This document shows, piece after piece, positions 44,631 to 53,760 of a DNA stretch of 64,000 bases. The DNA is taken from positions 1 to 64,000 of the forward strand of contig JANINS010000003.1 of the NCBI GenBank assembly GCA_024508725.1, in the 5' to 3' direction. The notes beneath the pieces are model-generated. The model was not told the DNA's origin. It did no database searches and saw nothing but the letters and a program-made list of their open reading frames with translations. The stretch is from Chitinophagaceae bacterium. Lineage in GTDB: Bacteria; Bacteroidota; Bacteroidia; Chitinophagales; Chitinophagaceae. A program made the position numbers and the translations under genes. How positions within the stretch are numbered: position 1 is the first letter of the stretch; the number at the start of each line of letters is the position of its first letter.

Positions 44631-44676
44631 GGAGAGAATGGTATTTAGCCGGCTTTTGACCACAAATTAAGCTTTT

Positions 44677-44695
44677 GTTGCGTCGCACTCTTGTG
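44677..44695 (+). repeat. Dispersed intergenic repeat, copy 3
   Basis: GTTGCGTCGCACTCTTGTGC, differing by one base from the 33627 and 61210 copies. It lies between the rpsF promoter and the hypothetical gene at 44737. Confidence 0.7.
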
Positions 44696-44736
44696 CTTTC
44701 TGATTCGCTGGGCTGCTGGAAACAGTAGATTTGGTT

Positions 44737-45162
44737 ATGTTTTCGCAGAAAAATGCTTTGATAGCCTTAGTCTTATGGTTCAGTTTCTCGTTAACCTTCC
44801 TGGTATCTTATGGTCAAGCTCCAACGGAATTCCGCTTTCATTTCAAAGGCAACAAAACTAGTTTGACAAAAGACATGAGCATTCAATTAGACAGCCTTTC
44901 TATCACTTTGAAAGCTGATTCAAGCCTCTATTGCAGAGTCCTCGCTCCGACATCGGATTCTAAGAGAATCCAACGCAGGATCTGGAAGAGAACACAAAAT
45001 CTCCTGAGCTATCTGACCGATTTTAACGCGATCCCTAAAGAGAAATTTGCATTTGTTTGGGATGGATATGATGAAGAAGGCGATAACTATATAATACTTG
45101 AAATAGTAAAGCGTCAAGCTGTTCCGCAACCACCCGTCGTGAACGATCGCATCAGCTCATAA
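44737..45162 (+). CDS. Exported protein of unknown function
   Basis: 141 residues from the ATG at 44737; two codons further upstream would need a TTG start. Signal peptide of about 26 residues (LTFLVSYGQ). The mature part has an alternating pattern (FRFHFKGNKTSLTKDMSIQL, then CRVLAPTSDSKRIQRRIWKR) faintly like an OmpA-type peptidoglycan-binding fold, but the key residues are not convincing. I do not recognise the family. Its 3' end overlaps the convergent peptidase E gene by 11 bp. Confidence 0.65.
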   Translation: MFSQKNALIALVLWFSFSLTFLVSYGQAPTEFRFHFKGNKTSLTKDMSIQLDSLSITLKADSSLYCRVLAPTSDSKRIQRRIWKRTQNLLSYLTDFNAIPKEKFAFVWDGYDEEGDNYIILEIVKRQAVPQPPVVNDRISS

Positions 45163-45865
45163 GGTAAGAAATATTGTTTCCAACCTGGATTTCGGATTTA
45201 TCTAATTCAGCATTGTTATTCCTCATCAAAACCCCGGAAGACTGTCCGATTAGTTTTAAAACATTGTTTTCCAGCAATAAAGCTGTTCCTTCTGGTAAAC
45301 AAACCACCGGAACTTCAGGGTTAAGCTGAACAAATTCTCTCAATCGATCATCTCTCGTTTCTCCATTAAAACCTTCTACCACCACATTGTAATAATGCGG
45401 ATTGATCTGGAACGGGAAAAAGCCCAAAGCCTTGAAACTTCGAGGTTCAATAATAGGCATATCGTTCGTTGTACAAATGGTTGCACCGGTAATATTCGAC
45501 CCTGCACTCCAACCAATATAAGGCGTTCCGGCTTTTACTTTATTCTTTATTACCTCCAGTAAACCTGCACTATAGAGGTCATGCAAAAGTTTGAAAGTAT
45601 TACCACCACTCACCATGATCACATCTGCATTATTAACCACATCAACCCCGGTTTCATGGTTTACTTCAATTATTTTATAGGGAAGACCGCTGAATGCAGT
45701 TCGTACGGTACTCACAAATGCATACTTATCCTGCTGCACCAGCGCAAAAGGAATAAATGCAATGGTCAAAGCAGTATTGCCAAGAAACTTTTCAATAATG
45801 GGCATCGCTGTTTCCAGGTATCCACCATTGCCTACTCTCGAACTACTTAAAGCAAGAATTTTCAT
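45152..45865 (-). CDS. pepE: Peptidase E (alpha-aspartyl dipeptidase, S51 family)
   Basis: 237 residues from the ATG at 45865 (MKILALSSSRVGNGGYLETA); an ATG three codons upstream is an alternative. The nucleophile elbow GWSAGSN carries the catalytic Ser, with VSGGNTFKLL before it and the INPHYYN His region after, the S51 pattern. It cleaves Asp-X dipeptides in the cytoplasm. Alone on its strand, convergent with the exported protein gene. Confidence 0.9.
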   Translation of the reverse strand: MKILALSSSRVGNGGYLETAMPIIEKFLGNTALTIAFIPFALVQQDKYAFVSTVRTAFSGLPYKIIEVNHETGVDVVNNADVIMVSGGNTFKLLHDLYSAGLLEVIKNKVKAGTPYIGWSAGSNITGATICTTNDMPIIEPRSFKALGFFPFQINPHYYNVVVEGFNGETRDDRLREFVQLNPEVPVVCLPEGTALLLENNVLKLIGQSSGVLMRNNNAELDKSEIQVGNNISYLMS

Positions 45866-45986
45866 ATTCACCATGCAGCCAAAGGTAGAGTGTTAATCAC
45901 TTTAACGTTATAAAGATGTTTTTAATGGATATATCGAATATTTAATACGTGTGATATGATAATAATGATGAAATTGCATGCAAATA

Positions 45987-46124
45987 CAAGGAGATACCAT
46001 GAAGAAAGTTTTGAAGAAGATTTACGACATGATAGCTAATCCAACCCCTAAGAAGCAATTGATCCCCATCCCAGTAAGAGCAAATAACGGCCGTTAATAT
46101 ATTAACCCCTTTGAAAAGCTGAAA
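45987..46124 (+). other. Small transcript with short ORFs (possible frameshifted microprotein)
   Basis: A strong Shine-Dalgarno AAGGAG (45987-45992) sits 5 bp before an ATG at 45998; as read it encodes only MKKVLKKILRHDS and stops at 46039. A second ORF starts at 46029 in the +1 frame (MIANPTPKKQLIPIPVREQ...) and stops at 46122-46124, directly before a strong terminator. If one T is removed from the TTTT at about 46020-46023 the two join into one 41-residue basic protein, with KKIYDMIANP across the junction. It is either a small protein gene with a real or artefactual frameshift, two coupled short ORFs, or a small RNA. Confidence 0.45.
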
Positions 46125-46152
46125 GCATAAGCCGGTCTTATGCTTTTTTTGT
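46124..46152 (+). terminator. Rho-independent terminator of the small transcript
   Basis: AAAGCATAAG-CCGGT-CTTATGCTTT followed by TTTT: a perfect 10-bp stem with a 5-nt loop. No annotated gene ends here, so it belongs to the small transcript above. Confidence 0.9.
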
Positions 46153-46294
46153 ACCTCAACCTGAGGACAATAAACTGTTAATCCACACCTGGATAAATTA
46201 CCAATGATTTCAAACGTGTTGAGGAAGAGCATCCTACCGGATACAATTCACAATGGAATGACTATTGTTCATTACAGGCAGAATAATATCCTCC

Positions 46295-46747
46295 ATGAAA
46301 AATATCCTTGGTTTCGTTTTCTTCTTATGTAGTGTACCAGCTTTTGCTACAGATTATTACAGCCACAAAAGCGGTAATGCGGCTGATGTGAATACATGGA
46401 ATTCTGATCGAAATGGAAATGGAACTGCCCCTGCCAACTTCAACAATGCAGAAGATAATTTTTATGTACAGAACGGATCGAGCATCACAGCAGTTCAAAA
46501 GTTCAGTTGTAAAGGATCATTGATCATCGAAACCGGCGGAACATACATTACCGGTAATGCAGGAAATACGACTGCTGTCGGATCTATTGTTACCATTAAC
46601 CAGGGTGGTGTTTTTAAACTTTCGCAAAACACCTCGCTTATTACAGGATTTATACTCATCCAGGGGAATCTCGAAAACCAGGGGGGAAATATCAGCTTTA
46701 GCAATGTACCGGCTGTTGCTTATAATTACCGCAGGCAAAATCAGTAA
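46295..46747 (+). CDS. Short secreted protein related to Bacteroidota surface beta-repeat proteins
   Basis: 150 residues from the ATG at 46295, where the signal peptide (MKNILGFVFFLCSVPAFA) begins; ten upstream codons are rejected. The mature part (DYYSHKSGNAADVNTWNSDR, then YVQNGSSITAVQKFSCKGSL) resembles the beta-helix-like region that opens many large sorted surface proteins of this phylum, but here it ends after about 130 residues with no sorting domain. It may be a truncated remnant or a stand-alone small exoprotein. Confidence 0.6.
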   Translation: MKNILGFVFFLCSVPAFATDYYSHKSGNAADVNTWNSDRNGNGTAPANFNNAEDNFYVQNGSSITAVQKFSCKGSLIIETGGTYITGNAGNTTAVGSIVTINQGGVFKLSQNTSLITGFILIQGNLENQGGNISFSNVPAVAYNYRRQNQ

Positions 46748-46849
46748 CTTCATAGTCAATTCAGTGAATCTTAACAGTTTTCAGGATGTAAACCTGCTGC
46801 TTTTGTACTCTTCTTAGCAGCAACTTAGTTTAATTGCAAACTGAAACTC

Positions 46850-47782
46850 ATGAACATGATGCAACGATTACTTTTTTTATTCTTTGTTCTGCTTTGCAAA
46901 ATCGGCTTCGCACAGGATAGTAGTGTAGTGCATTTTGATTTTGATCGCTATCAACTTACTGCAGAAGCAAGAGCAGTGTTAGAAAGCATCGTATCAAAAC
47001 CCAATCTAAGCAGTGTTATTATTTACGGACATACCGATCAACTGGGTTCTAATGATTACAACGACAAACTTTCTTTTAGAAGAGCTACTGCAGTCAGGGA
47101 TTATTTCATTGCAAAAGGTATTGACGAATCGAAGATCAAAATAATACAAGGCTTTGGAGAATCCATGCCTGTCATCAACAACCTGGATGAAGTTTCAAGA
47201 AGATCTAACAGACGGGTAGTGATCATTACGCAATACGAAATTCCTCCTGCGAATTCAGTTGTAGTAGAAGTTCCAAAGGTTGAAACTCCCAAAAAAGAAA
47301 CACCAAAAGTGGTTGATACGGTTAAGCCCAAACAACCAGTGAACAATACACCTGTTCGCAAAACCATCAAAGAAGATCTGATCAAAGAAGTTACGGATAG
47401 TTCTACAAGAGAAGGCGATAATATCATTTTACCGAATATTAATTTCTTCGGAGGCAGACATGTTTTCATTCCACAGTCCTATGCTGCTTTGGAAGAACTT
47501 TTATTCGTAATGAATTCAGTTCCTACGCTTGTAATTGAGATACAGGGTCATATTTGTTGCCAGGAAGGTGATGGTGACGGTTTGGATATTGATACAGGTG
47601 AACCATTTCTTTCGTACAACAGGGCTAGAGCGGTATATGAATATTTACTGGAGAAAGGAATTGAAAGAAAACGCATGACCTACAAAGGCTATGGACACAA
47701 ATTCCCGATCATCGAATTCGAAAGAAATGAATCTGAAAGAACAACCAATCGCAGAGTAGAGATCAGGATCATTAAAAAATAG
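46850..47782 (+). CDS. Exported protein with two OmpA-like peptidoglycan-binding domains
   Basis: 310 residues. Signal peptide of 22 residues (LLCKIGFAQ). First OmpA C-like domain about 25-128 (VHFDFDRYQLTAEARAVLES, YGHTDQLGSNDYNDKLSFRR, SNRRVVI). Pro/Lys-rich linker about 130-185 (ETPKKETPKVVDTVKPKQPV). Second, more divergent domain about 188-310 (IEIQGHICCQEGDGDG, LSYNRARAVYEYLLEKGIER, TNRRVEIRI), where the usual GHTD reads GHIC. No membrane barrel or lipobox, so it is a soluble periplasmic protein that may crosslink peptidoglycan (inference). It lies just upstream of tRNA-Gln. Confidence 0.85.
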   Translation: MNMMQRLLFLFFVLLCKIGFAQDSSVVHFDFDRYQLTAEARAVLESIVSKPNLSSVIIYGHTDQLGSNDYNDKLSFRRATAVRDYFIAKGIDESKIKIIQGFGESMPVINNLDEVSRRSNRRVVIITQYEIPPANSVVVEVPKVETPKKETPKVVDTVKPKQPVNNTPVRKTIKEDLIKEVTDSSTREGDNIILPNINFFGGRHVFIPQSYAALEELLFVMNSVPTLVIEIQGHICCQEGDGDGLDIDTGEPFLSYNRARAVYEYLLEKGIERKRMTYKGYGHKFPIIEFERNESERTTNRRVEIRIIKK

Positions 47783-47802
47783 CCGCTTAAAGAGAAAAAA
47801 AT

Positions 47803-47833
47803 TTTGGTGTAAGAAGGTGAGCCGTTATTTTTG
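47803..47833 (+). promoter_or_regulatory. Promoter of tRNA-Gln
   Basis: -33 TTTG (47803-47806), 19-bp spacer, -7 TATTTTTG (47826-47833): an exact match to TTTG-N19-TAnnTTTG. It starts inside the 3' flank of the OmpA-domain gene. The leader to the tRNA holds a GTCAC/GTGAC stem. Confidence 0.85.
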
Positions 47834-47863
47834 CACCCCGTCACCGAAAAGTGACAACCGGAT

Positions 47864-47934
47864 TGACCCATGGTGTAACGGTAACACTACTGATTTTGGT
47901 TCAGTCATTTAAGGTTCGAATCCTTATGGGTCAA
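47864..47934 (+). tRNA. tRNA-Gln (anticodon UUG)
   Basis: Full cloverleaf: acceptor TGACCCA/TGGGTCA, D-arm GTG/CAC, anticodon stem ACTGA/TCAGT around loop TTTTGGT (anticodon TTG), T-arm TAAGG-TTCGAAT-CCTTA, discriminator A. CCA is not encoded. Own promoter and terminator. Confidence 0.96.
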
Positions 47935-47937
47935 CAG

Positions 47938-47966
47938 AAAAGCGGTTCTAATGAGCCGCTTTTTTA
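47938..47966. terminator. Bidirectional terminator of tRNA-Gln and rfbD
   Basis: AAAAGCGG/CCGCTTTT with a 10-nt loop and T-run on the plus strand, and A-run giving T on the minus strand. It lies between tRNA-Gln and the convergent rfbD, whose stop codon lies in its 3' arm tail. Confidence 0.85.
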
Positions 47967-48830
47967 TTTTGCTGATAGTTCAGCGATACAACTGTCAAGA
48001 CTGATCTTCCAATCCTTTAATTCAATGTGATAATCTTCCTGGATACGATCTTTTCCTAAAACCGAATACTTTGGTCGTTTAGCAGGTGTTGGAAATTGTT
48101 CAGTAGGTATTGGATGAACATTGCATTTTGCATTCGAAATCCTGGCGATCTCAGCAGCAAAATCAAACCAGGATATCACTCCTTCGTTGCTGTAATGATA
48201 GATACCGTATTTATTTGCTTCCTGTTCGATAATATTCATCACAGCTTCGGCAAGGTCTTTTGCATAAGTTGGTGAGCCCACCTGGTCGTTCACAACATTC
48301 AGATCCGTTCTTTCTTTCATTAACCTGAGCATGGTTTTGACGAAGTTGTGTCCGTGAGTGCTGTACACCCAGGATGTACGAATGATTATCGTCTTTTCCG
48401 AATTTGTTAAAGCCAGCTGCTCTCCTGCCTCTTTCGAATAACCATAGTAGTTGATGGGCTCTGTTGCTTCATTCTCTTTATATGGTACTGTACCATCTCC
48501 ATTAAAAACATAATCGGTTGAGAAGGTGATGAACGTTGCATCAAACTGTTTACAAAGTGTGGCGATGTTGCCTACCGCTTCTGCATTTGCTTTGTATGCA
48601 TTTTCCTGGTCGGTCTCTGCTTTATCTACTGCAGTATATGCGGCAGTATTGATGAAGAAGTTTGGTTGATGTTCTTTAAAAAAGGTAGCAACCTGATCAT
48701 GGTTTGTAATATCCAGCTCTGATCTGTCGCAGAAAATAAACTGGTAATTGGAATAGTTTGATGAAAGCCTTTGCAACTCCCACCCCAACTGTCCGTTCTT
48801 ACCTGAAACTACGATCACTTGTTTATCCAT
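47964..48830 (-). CDS. rfbD: dTDP-4-dehydrorhamnose reductase
   Basis: 288 residues, SDR fold. NADPH-binding GKNGQLGWEL near the start, INTAAYTAVDKAETD and the catalytic YxxxK in YYGYSKEAGEQ, with TDYVFNGDGTVPYKENEATE. It makes dTDP-L-rhamnose, the last step of the pathway. It is downstream of the polysaccharide nucleotide-sugar operon but behind its own upstream terminator, so it is probably transcribed on its own. rfbA, rfbB and rfbC are not in the window. Confidence 0.93.
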   Translation of the reverse strand: MDKQVIVVSGKNGQLGWELQRLSSNYSNYQFIFCDRSELDITNHDQVATFFKEHQPNFFINTAAYTAVDKAETDQENAYKANAEAVGNIATLCKQFDATFITFSTDYVFNGDGTVPYKENEATEPINYYGYSKEAGEQLALTNSEKTIIIRTSWVYSTHGHNFVKTMLRLMKERTDLNVVNDQVGSPTYAKDLAEAVMNIIEQEANKYGIYHYSNEGVISWFDFAAEIARISNAKCNVHPIPTEQFPTPAKRPKYSVLGKDRIQEDYHIELKDWKISLDSCIAELSAK

Positions 48831-48902
48831 AATGCTGCTAAAGTACTAAGAGATTGAGTTTCGTTATGAAGTCTGCCTGAGATTGATGCCATGAAAAATT
48901 AC

Positions 48903-48924
48903 AGATGAACGGAGCGTCGCAACG
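48903..48924 (-). repeat. Possible degenerate remnant of the dispersed repeat
   Basis: Minus strand TTCGTTGCGACGC matches the repeat core TTCGTTGCGTCGC with one change, but the following ACTCTTG half is not recognisable. Weak. Confidence 0.3.
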
Positions 48925-48941
48925 AAAGATTCACAGAAAAC

Positions 48942-48970
48942 AAAAAGCCGACATCATAATGCCGGCTTTT
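48942..48970 (-). terminator. Terminator of the nucleotide-sugar operon
   Basis: AAAAGCCG/CGGCTTTT with a 12-nt loop, followed by TTGTTTT on the minus strand, after the stop at 48989. Confidence 0.85.
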
Positions 48971-48988
48971 CTTTATCGAATTTTCTGA

Positions 48989-50281
48989 TTAGAAACAGAA
49001 ATAATGGCGTGAGCTGATCTTGCCTCTGTAAATACCTTTCAGATCAGCGATCAATGCATCTGGCTTTGTGATCGATTTGAAATAAGCATCGTCATACTCT
49101 TTGTATTCTCTATGACTTACTGCGAGAATTACTGCAGCATAATCTTTACCTACTTCTTTCGCTAAGCCAAATCCATATTCATGTTCCAGCTCTTCTGAAT
49201 CTGCGTGTGGATCGATCACATCAACAGGAATATTGTATGCTTTCAGGTTGTTTACAACATTGGCCACTTTAGAGTTTCTTACATCTGCAACATCTTCTTT
49301 AAACGTTGCTCCCATTACCAATACACGAGAATCTTTTACATTGTCGTTGAACTTGATCACATGCTGTAATACTTTCTTATGAAGATAGTTTGGCATGTTA
49401 TCGTTGATATAACGACCGGCAAGAATTACTCTTGAGTTAAAACCTACTTCAGCAGCTTTGTACGTCAGGTAATACGGATCAACTCCGATACAGTGACCAC
49501 CAACTAAACCTGGCTGGAATTTGAGAAAGTTCCACTTTGTTCCTGCAGCTTCCAGCACATCGTATGTATTTATGTTTAATCGATCAAAGATGATAGAAAG
49601 TTCATTCATCAAAGCGATGTTCAGGTCTCTTTGTGTGTTCTCGATCACCTTTGCTGCTTCTGCTACTTTCATTGAGGCTGCTCTGTGAACGCCGGCTTCA
49701 ATGATCATTTCATACACCTTAGCAACCTGTTCAAGTGCTTCTGCATCAGAACCGGAAACGATCTTAATAGTGTTTGTTAGTGTGTGTTGCTTATCACCTG
49801 GATTGATTCTTTCGGGTGAATATCCCATCTTGAAATCCGTTCCCATTTTCAATCCACTGATCCTTTCGATCACAGGTAAACAATCTTCCTCTGTACAACC
49901 CGGATAAACGGTTGATTCGAAAACAATATAATCACCCTTCTTCACAACTCTGCCAAGCAATTCTGAAGCACCTATTACCGGACGAAGGTCTGGTACATTG
50001 TGCTCATCCACAGGAGTTGGAACAGCAACGATGAAAAAGTTTGCCTGCTTCAGGTCTTCTTCATTGTCTGAGAAAATGATATCCGTTCCTTCAAACTCTT
50101 CTTTCCCCATTTCTTTACCTGGATCGATGCCTTGCTTAAGCAGTTCGATCTTTTTCTTACTGATATCAAAACCAATAACCGATACTTTTTTCGCAAATGC
50201 CAAAGCAATAGGAAGTCCTACATAACCTTGGCCGATAACGGCAATCTTTGCTTCCTTTTTTACTAATGAATCGTAGATCAT
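48989..50281 (-). CDS. Nucleotide sugar dehydrogenase, TviB/WbpO-like (UDP-HexNAc to UDP-HexNAcA)
   Basis: 430 residues of the UDP-glucose/GDP-mannose dehydrogenase family. NAD-binding [16 protein letters not shown], catalytic Cys in [20 protein letters not shown], and the C-terminal domain ([20 protein letters not shown]). The [12 protein letters not shown] pattern marks the HexNAc-type group (WecC/TviB) rather than Ugd. It makes a UDP-N-acetylhexosaminuronate for surface polysaccharide. Its start overlaps the decarboxylase stop by 4 bp; it is the last gene of the operon. Confidence 0.9.
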   Translation of the reverse strand: MIYDSLVKKEAKIAVIGQGYVGLPIALAFAKKVSVIGFDISKKKIELLKQGIDPGKEMGKEEFEGTDIIFSDNEEDLKQANFFIVAVPTPVDEHNVPDLRPVIGASELLGRVVKKGDYIVFESTVYPGCTEEDCLPVIERISGLKMGTDFKMGYSPERINPGDKQHTLTNTIKIVSGSDAEALEQVAKVYEMIIEAGVHRAASMKVAEAAKVIENTQRDLNIALMNELSIIFDRLNINTYDVLEAAGTKWNFLKFQPGLVGGHCIGVDPYYLTYKAAEVGFNSRVILAGRYINDNMPNYLHKKVLQHVIKFNDNVKDSRVLVMGATFKEDVADVRNSKVANVVNNLKAYNIPVDVIDPHADSEELEHEYGFGLAKEVGKDYAAVILAVSHREYKEYDDAYFKSITKPDALIADLKGIYRGKISSRHYFCF

Positions 50282-51258
50282 TTGTTGCTATTAAATTCTT
50301 TTGGTTGTTTATGAAGTTCATCAGGGGGCAATGCACTAAAATAATCGTAAGTAATTTTTAATCCTTCACTGCGATGCACTTTTGGTTCCCAGCCAAGAAG
50401 TTCCTTTGCTTTGCTGATATCTGGTTTGCGTTGTTTAGGATCATCTGCAGGCAAAGGCTTATAAACGATCTTTACAGATGAGCCTGTAAGTTTCAATACT
50501 TCTTCTGCAAAATCTTTCAATGATATCTCATCTGGGTTACCCACATTCACCGGGTTTGCATAATCACTCATCAATAAGCGGTAAATGCCTTCGATCAGAT
50601 CATCTACATAGCAGAAAGAACGAGTCTGGCTTCCATCACCAAAAACAGTTAAGTCTTCACCTCTTAATGCCTGGCCGATAAATGCAGGAAGTGCTCTTCC
50701 ATCATTGAGTCTCATTCTTGGGCCATAGGTATTGAAAATTCTTACGATCCTTGTTTCAACTCCGTGGAAAGTATGATAAGCCATGGTGATGGCTTCCATG
50801 TAACGTTTTGCTTCATCATACACACCTCTCGGACCAACAGGATTTACGTTACCCCAATATTCTTCTGTTTGTGGATGCACTAACGGATCTCCATACACTT
50901 CACTTGTAGAAGCAACAAGAATTCTTGCTCCTTTCTCTTTTGCCAATCCAAGACAGTTATGCGTACCCAAGGCTCCTACTTTTAAAGTTTGAATTGGGAT
51001 CTTCAAATAATCTATCGGGCTTGCCGGAGAAGCAAAATGTAAAATATAATCAAGCTTACCAGGTACGTGAATGAACTTGGTTACATCGTGGTAATAAAAT
51101 TCGAAATTCTTATTAGGAAACAGGTGTTCGATGTTTTTTAGGTCACCAGTAACAAGATTATCCATTGCTATCACATGATAGCCTTCTTTGATAAATCTGT
51201 CGCAAAGATGTGAGCCAAGAAAACCAGCTCCGCCAGTTATAAGTACACGCTTAGACAT
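50278..51258 (-). CDS. uxs: UDP-glucuronate decarboxylase (UDP-xylose synthase)
   Basis: 326 residues, extended [41 protein letters not shown] and [11 protein letters not shown] are diagnostic of the UXS group; [16 protein letters not shown] follows. It converts UDP-glucuronate, the product of the neighbouring ugd, into UDP-xylose. It is 9 bp after ugd. Confidence 0.93.
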   Translation of the reverse strand: MSKRVLITGGAGFLGSHLCDRFIKEGYHVIAMDNLVTGDLKNIEHLFPNKNFEFYYHDVTKFIHVPGKLDYILHFASPASPIDYLKIPIQTLKVGALGTHNCLGLAKEKGARILVASTSEVYGDPLVHPQTEEYWGNVNPVGPRGVYDEAKRYMEAITMAYHTFHGVETRIVRIFNTYGPRMRLNDGRALPAFIGQALRGEDLTVFGDGSQTRSFCYVDDLIEGIYRLLMSDYANPVNVGNPDEISLKDFAEEVLKLTGSSVKIVYKPLPADDPKQRKPDISKAKELLGWEPKVHRSEGLKITYDYFSALPPDELHKQPKEFNSNK

Positions 51259-51267
51259 ATTGTTCGA

Positions 51268-52566
51268 TTAAGGTCTTCCGATGCTTACGTAATGATAACC
51301 TCTCTTTCTTACCTGTTCCGATTCGAAAACATTTCTTCCGTCGAAAATTGCTTTGTTCTTCAGCAGCCTGTCGATCTTTTCAAAATCAGGTGTTCTGAAT
51401 TCGTTCCACTCCGTAGCAATTATAAGACCATCTGCATCATCCAGTGCCGAATATTGATCTGCACAATAGCTGATCTTGTGGCCGATAAGGTTTCTTACAT
51501 TGTTCATTGCTTCAGGATCGTAGGCACAAACCTTAGCTCCTGCTTCCACCAAAGCATCGATCATTTCAAGAGCCGGTGCTTCACGAATGTCATCTGTATT
51601 GGGCTTAAAAGCAAGTCCCCACATTGCGAATTTCTTACCGCTGAGATCACCATAATATTCTTTGATTTTAGGGATCAGGTGTTGTTTCTGCTTTTTATTC
51701 ACTTCCATAACAGCCTCAAGTATCTTGAAGTCATAGTTCACCTCAGAAGAAGATTTTGCAAGTGCCTGTACATCTTTTGGGAAACAACTTCCACCATATC
51801 CAATACCAGGGAAAAGAAACCGTTTACCAATTCTTTCATCGGTACCCATTCCTTTACGAACCATATCCACATCCGCTCCCAGCCTTTCACATAACTGAGC
51901 GATCTCGTTCATGAAAGATATTTTGGTAGCAAGGAAGGAGTTAGCTGCATATTTTGTAAGCTCAGCAGATTTTTCATCCATGAAGATGATCGGGTTACCC
52001 TGACGAACAAATGGTGCATACAAGTCGAGCAGAATTGTTTTTGCTTTTTCTGATTCTGTACCGATCACCACTCTGTCTGGCTTCATAAAATCTTCCACCG
52101 CCATTCCTTCTCTAAGGAACTCAGGATTAGAAACCACATCAAACTCACCTTTATATTTCTTTGCAATTGCTGCGGTTACTTTATCAGCGGTTCCAACAGG
52201 TACGGTGCTTTTATCGATGATGATCTTATAACCTGTCAATAATCCACCAAGATCATCGGCAACTTTTAAAATATAGCTGAGGTCTGCAGATCCATCTTCA
52301 CCAGGAGGTGTAGGTAAAGCAAGAAATATCACTTCTGCATCTTTAATACCTTCTGCCAGGTTTGTTGTAAAGGTTAGTCGTTCTTCTTTCAGGTTACGGG
52401 CAAAAAGCTTTTCGAGACCAGGTTCGAAAATGGTGATCTCTCCTGAAGAAAGTTTATCTACTTTTCTCTGATCGATATCGATACAACAAACGTAGTTGCC
52501 GGTTTCGGCAAAACAAGTTCCGGTTACAAGTCCTACATAGCCTGTTCCTACAACAGCTAATTTCAT
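51268..52566 (-). CDS. ugd: UDP-glucose 6-dehydrogenase
   Basis: 432 residues. NAD-binding LAVVGTGYVGLVTGTCFAET, catalytic Cys in GIGYGGSCFPKDVQALAKSS, and the C-terminal AFKPNTDDIREAPALEMIDA. It oxidises UDP-glucose to UDP-glucuronate, which the next gene decarboxylates. It is 12 bp after the aminotransferase gene. Confidence 0.95.
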   Translation of the reverse strand: MKLAVVGTGYVGLVTGTCFAETGNYVCCIDIDQRKVDKLSSGEITIFEPGLEKLFARNLKEERLTFTTNLAEGIKDAEVIFLALPTPPGEDGSADLSYILKVADDLGGLLTGYKIIIDKSTVPVGTADKVTAAIAKKYKGEFDVVSNPEFLREGMAVEDFMKPDRVVIGTESEKAKTILLDLYAPFVRQGNPIIFMDEKSAELTKYAANSFLATKISFMNEIAQLCERLGADVDMVRKGMGTDERIGKRFLFPGIGYGGSCFPKDVQALAKSSSEVNYDFKILEAVMEVNKKQKQHLIPKIKEYYGDLSGKKFAMWGLAFKPNTDDIREAPALEMIDALVEAGAKVCAYDPEAMNNVRNLIGHKISYCADQYSALDDADGLIIATEWNEFRTPDFEKIDRLLKNKAIFDGRNVFESEQVRKRGYHYVSIGRP

Positions 52567-52578
52567 TTTATTCGGGTT

Positions 52579-53709
52579 TTATTTATTGATGTATTCTAAA
52601 ACAGATGAGGCAATAAAGTTTTGTTGCTCTTCATCCAACTCTGTATGCATTGGCAAGGATATCACTCTTTCGGTCAACCAGTCTGTTACTTCCATATCCT
52701 GCACTTGAAGATCGAAAGAATCGAACATTTTTTGTTTATGTCCAGGAACAGGATAATAGATCATTGAAGGAATTCCTTTAGAAGCGAGAAATTCATTCAG
52801 TCCGTCTCTGTTCACTCCTTCCAATATCAAAGTATATTGATGAAAAACGTGTTTCTGATAAGATGCACGGTAAGGTGTAGTGATCTTTGAATTACCTGCA
52901 AAAGCTTTATCATAAAAATCTGCAGCCTTGGTTCTGGCAGCGATATATTCATCAAGATGTCTCAACTTGATATTAAGAATGGCAGCCTGAACAGTGTCTA
53001 ATCGTGAGTTGCATCCCACAACTTCATGATAATATCTTTTCTGCTGACCATGATTGGCTACCATTTTTAACCTGGCTGCCAATGCATCATCATCGGTGAA
53101 GATTGCTCCGCCATCTCCATAACAACCTAAATTCTTTGATGGGAAGAACGAAGTAGTTCCGATAGTGCCAATGGTTCCGGCTTTTTTGCTTACACCATTG
53201 CTGAAAGTATAATCTGCACCTATTGCCTGGGCTACATCTTCTATCACATATAAATTGTGTTCAGCTGCGATCTTCATGATCTCTTCCATTGGAGCCACAT
53301 GACCATACAAATGCACCGGAACGATCGCTTTTGTTTTGGAGGTGATCGCTTTTCTTAAACTTTCAGGATCTATGCAGAAGGTTTGCTTATCTACTTCAAC
53401 AAACACCGGTTTCAATCTCAACAAAGCCACTACTTCTGTTGTTGCGATATAAGTAAATGATGGAGTGATCACTTCATCGCCTGGCTGTAATCCCAGAGCC
53501 ATCATTGCAATTTGCAAAGCATCCGTCCCATTAGCACAAGGAATCACATGTTTAGATCCTAAATATGTAGCGAGATTATCAGAGAATTCCTGTACAGGTT
53601 TTCCATTAATGAATGCAGAACTTTCTAAAACATCAATCACAGCCTTGTCCACTTCAGGCTTTATTTTATGATACTGCGTCTTCAGATCTACCATTTGTAA
53701 TGGTCTCAT
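52579..53709 (-). CDS. DegT/DnrJ/EryC1-family sugar aminotransferase (WbpE/WlbC-like)
   Basis: 376 residues from the ATG at 53709 (MRPLQMVDLKTQYHKIKPEV); a TTG two codons upstream is rejected. PLP-binding Lys in FFPSKNLGCYGDGGAIFTDD, with IEDVAQAIGA and NSRLDTVQAAIL, the pattern of UDP-3-oxo-sugar aminotransferases. It transfers an amino group to a nucleotide sugar, perhaps after the HexNAc dehydrogenase (inference). It is the first gene of the operon. Confidence 0.88.
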   Translation of the reverse strand: MRPLQMVDLKTQYHKIKPEVDKAVIDVLESSAFINGKPVQEFSDNLATYLGSKHVIPCANGTDALQIAMMALGLQPGDEVITPSFTYIATTEVVALLRLKPVFVEVDKQTFCIDPESLRKAITSKTKAIVPVHLYGHVAPMEEIMKIAAEHNLYVIEDVAQAIGADYTFSNGVSKKAGTIGTIGTTSFFPSKNLGCYGDGGAIFTDDDALAARLKMVANHGQQKRYYHEVVGCNSRLDTVQAAILNIKLRHLDEYIAARTKAADFYDKAFAGNSKITTPYRASYQKHVFHQYTLILEGVNRDGLNEFLASKGIPSMIYYPVPGHKQKMFDSFDLQVQDMEVTDWLTERVISLPMHTELDEEQQNFIASSVLEYINK

Positions 53710-53728
53710 AAACAATTTTTTAAGGCGG

Positions 53729-53756
53729 CAAAGCTACTGGAAATTAGCCGTTTCAA
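53729..53756 (-). promoter_or_regulatory. Candidate promoter of the nucleotide-sugar operon
   Basis: Minus strand: -7 TAGCTTTG (53729-53736) and TTG (53754-53756) with a 17-bp spacer, two bases shorter than the consensus. The leader to the ATG at 53709 is about 12 nt. Confidence 0.55.
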
Positions 53757-53760
53757 CTTC

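Noticed and set aside
45942-46232. 96-codon minus-strand reading frame
   Set aside because: It runs antisense through the small transcript and its terminator hairpin, has no start context and no recognisable features.
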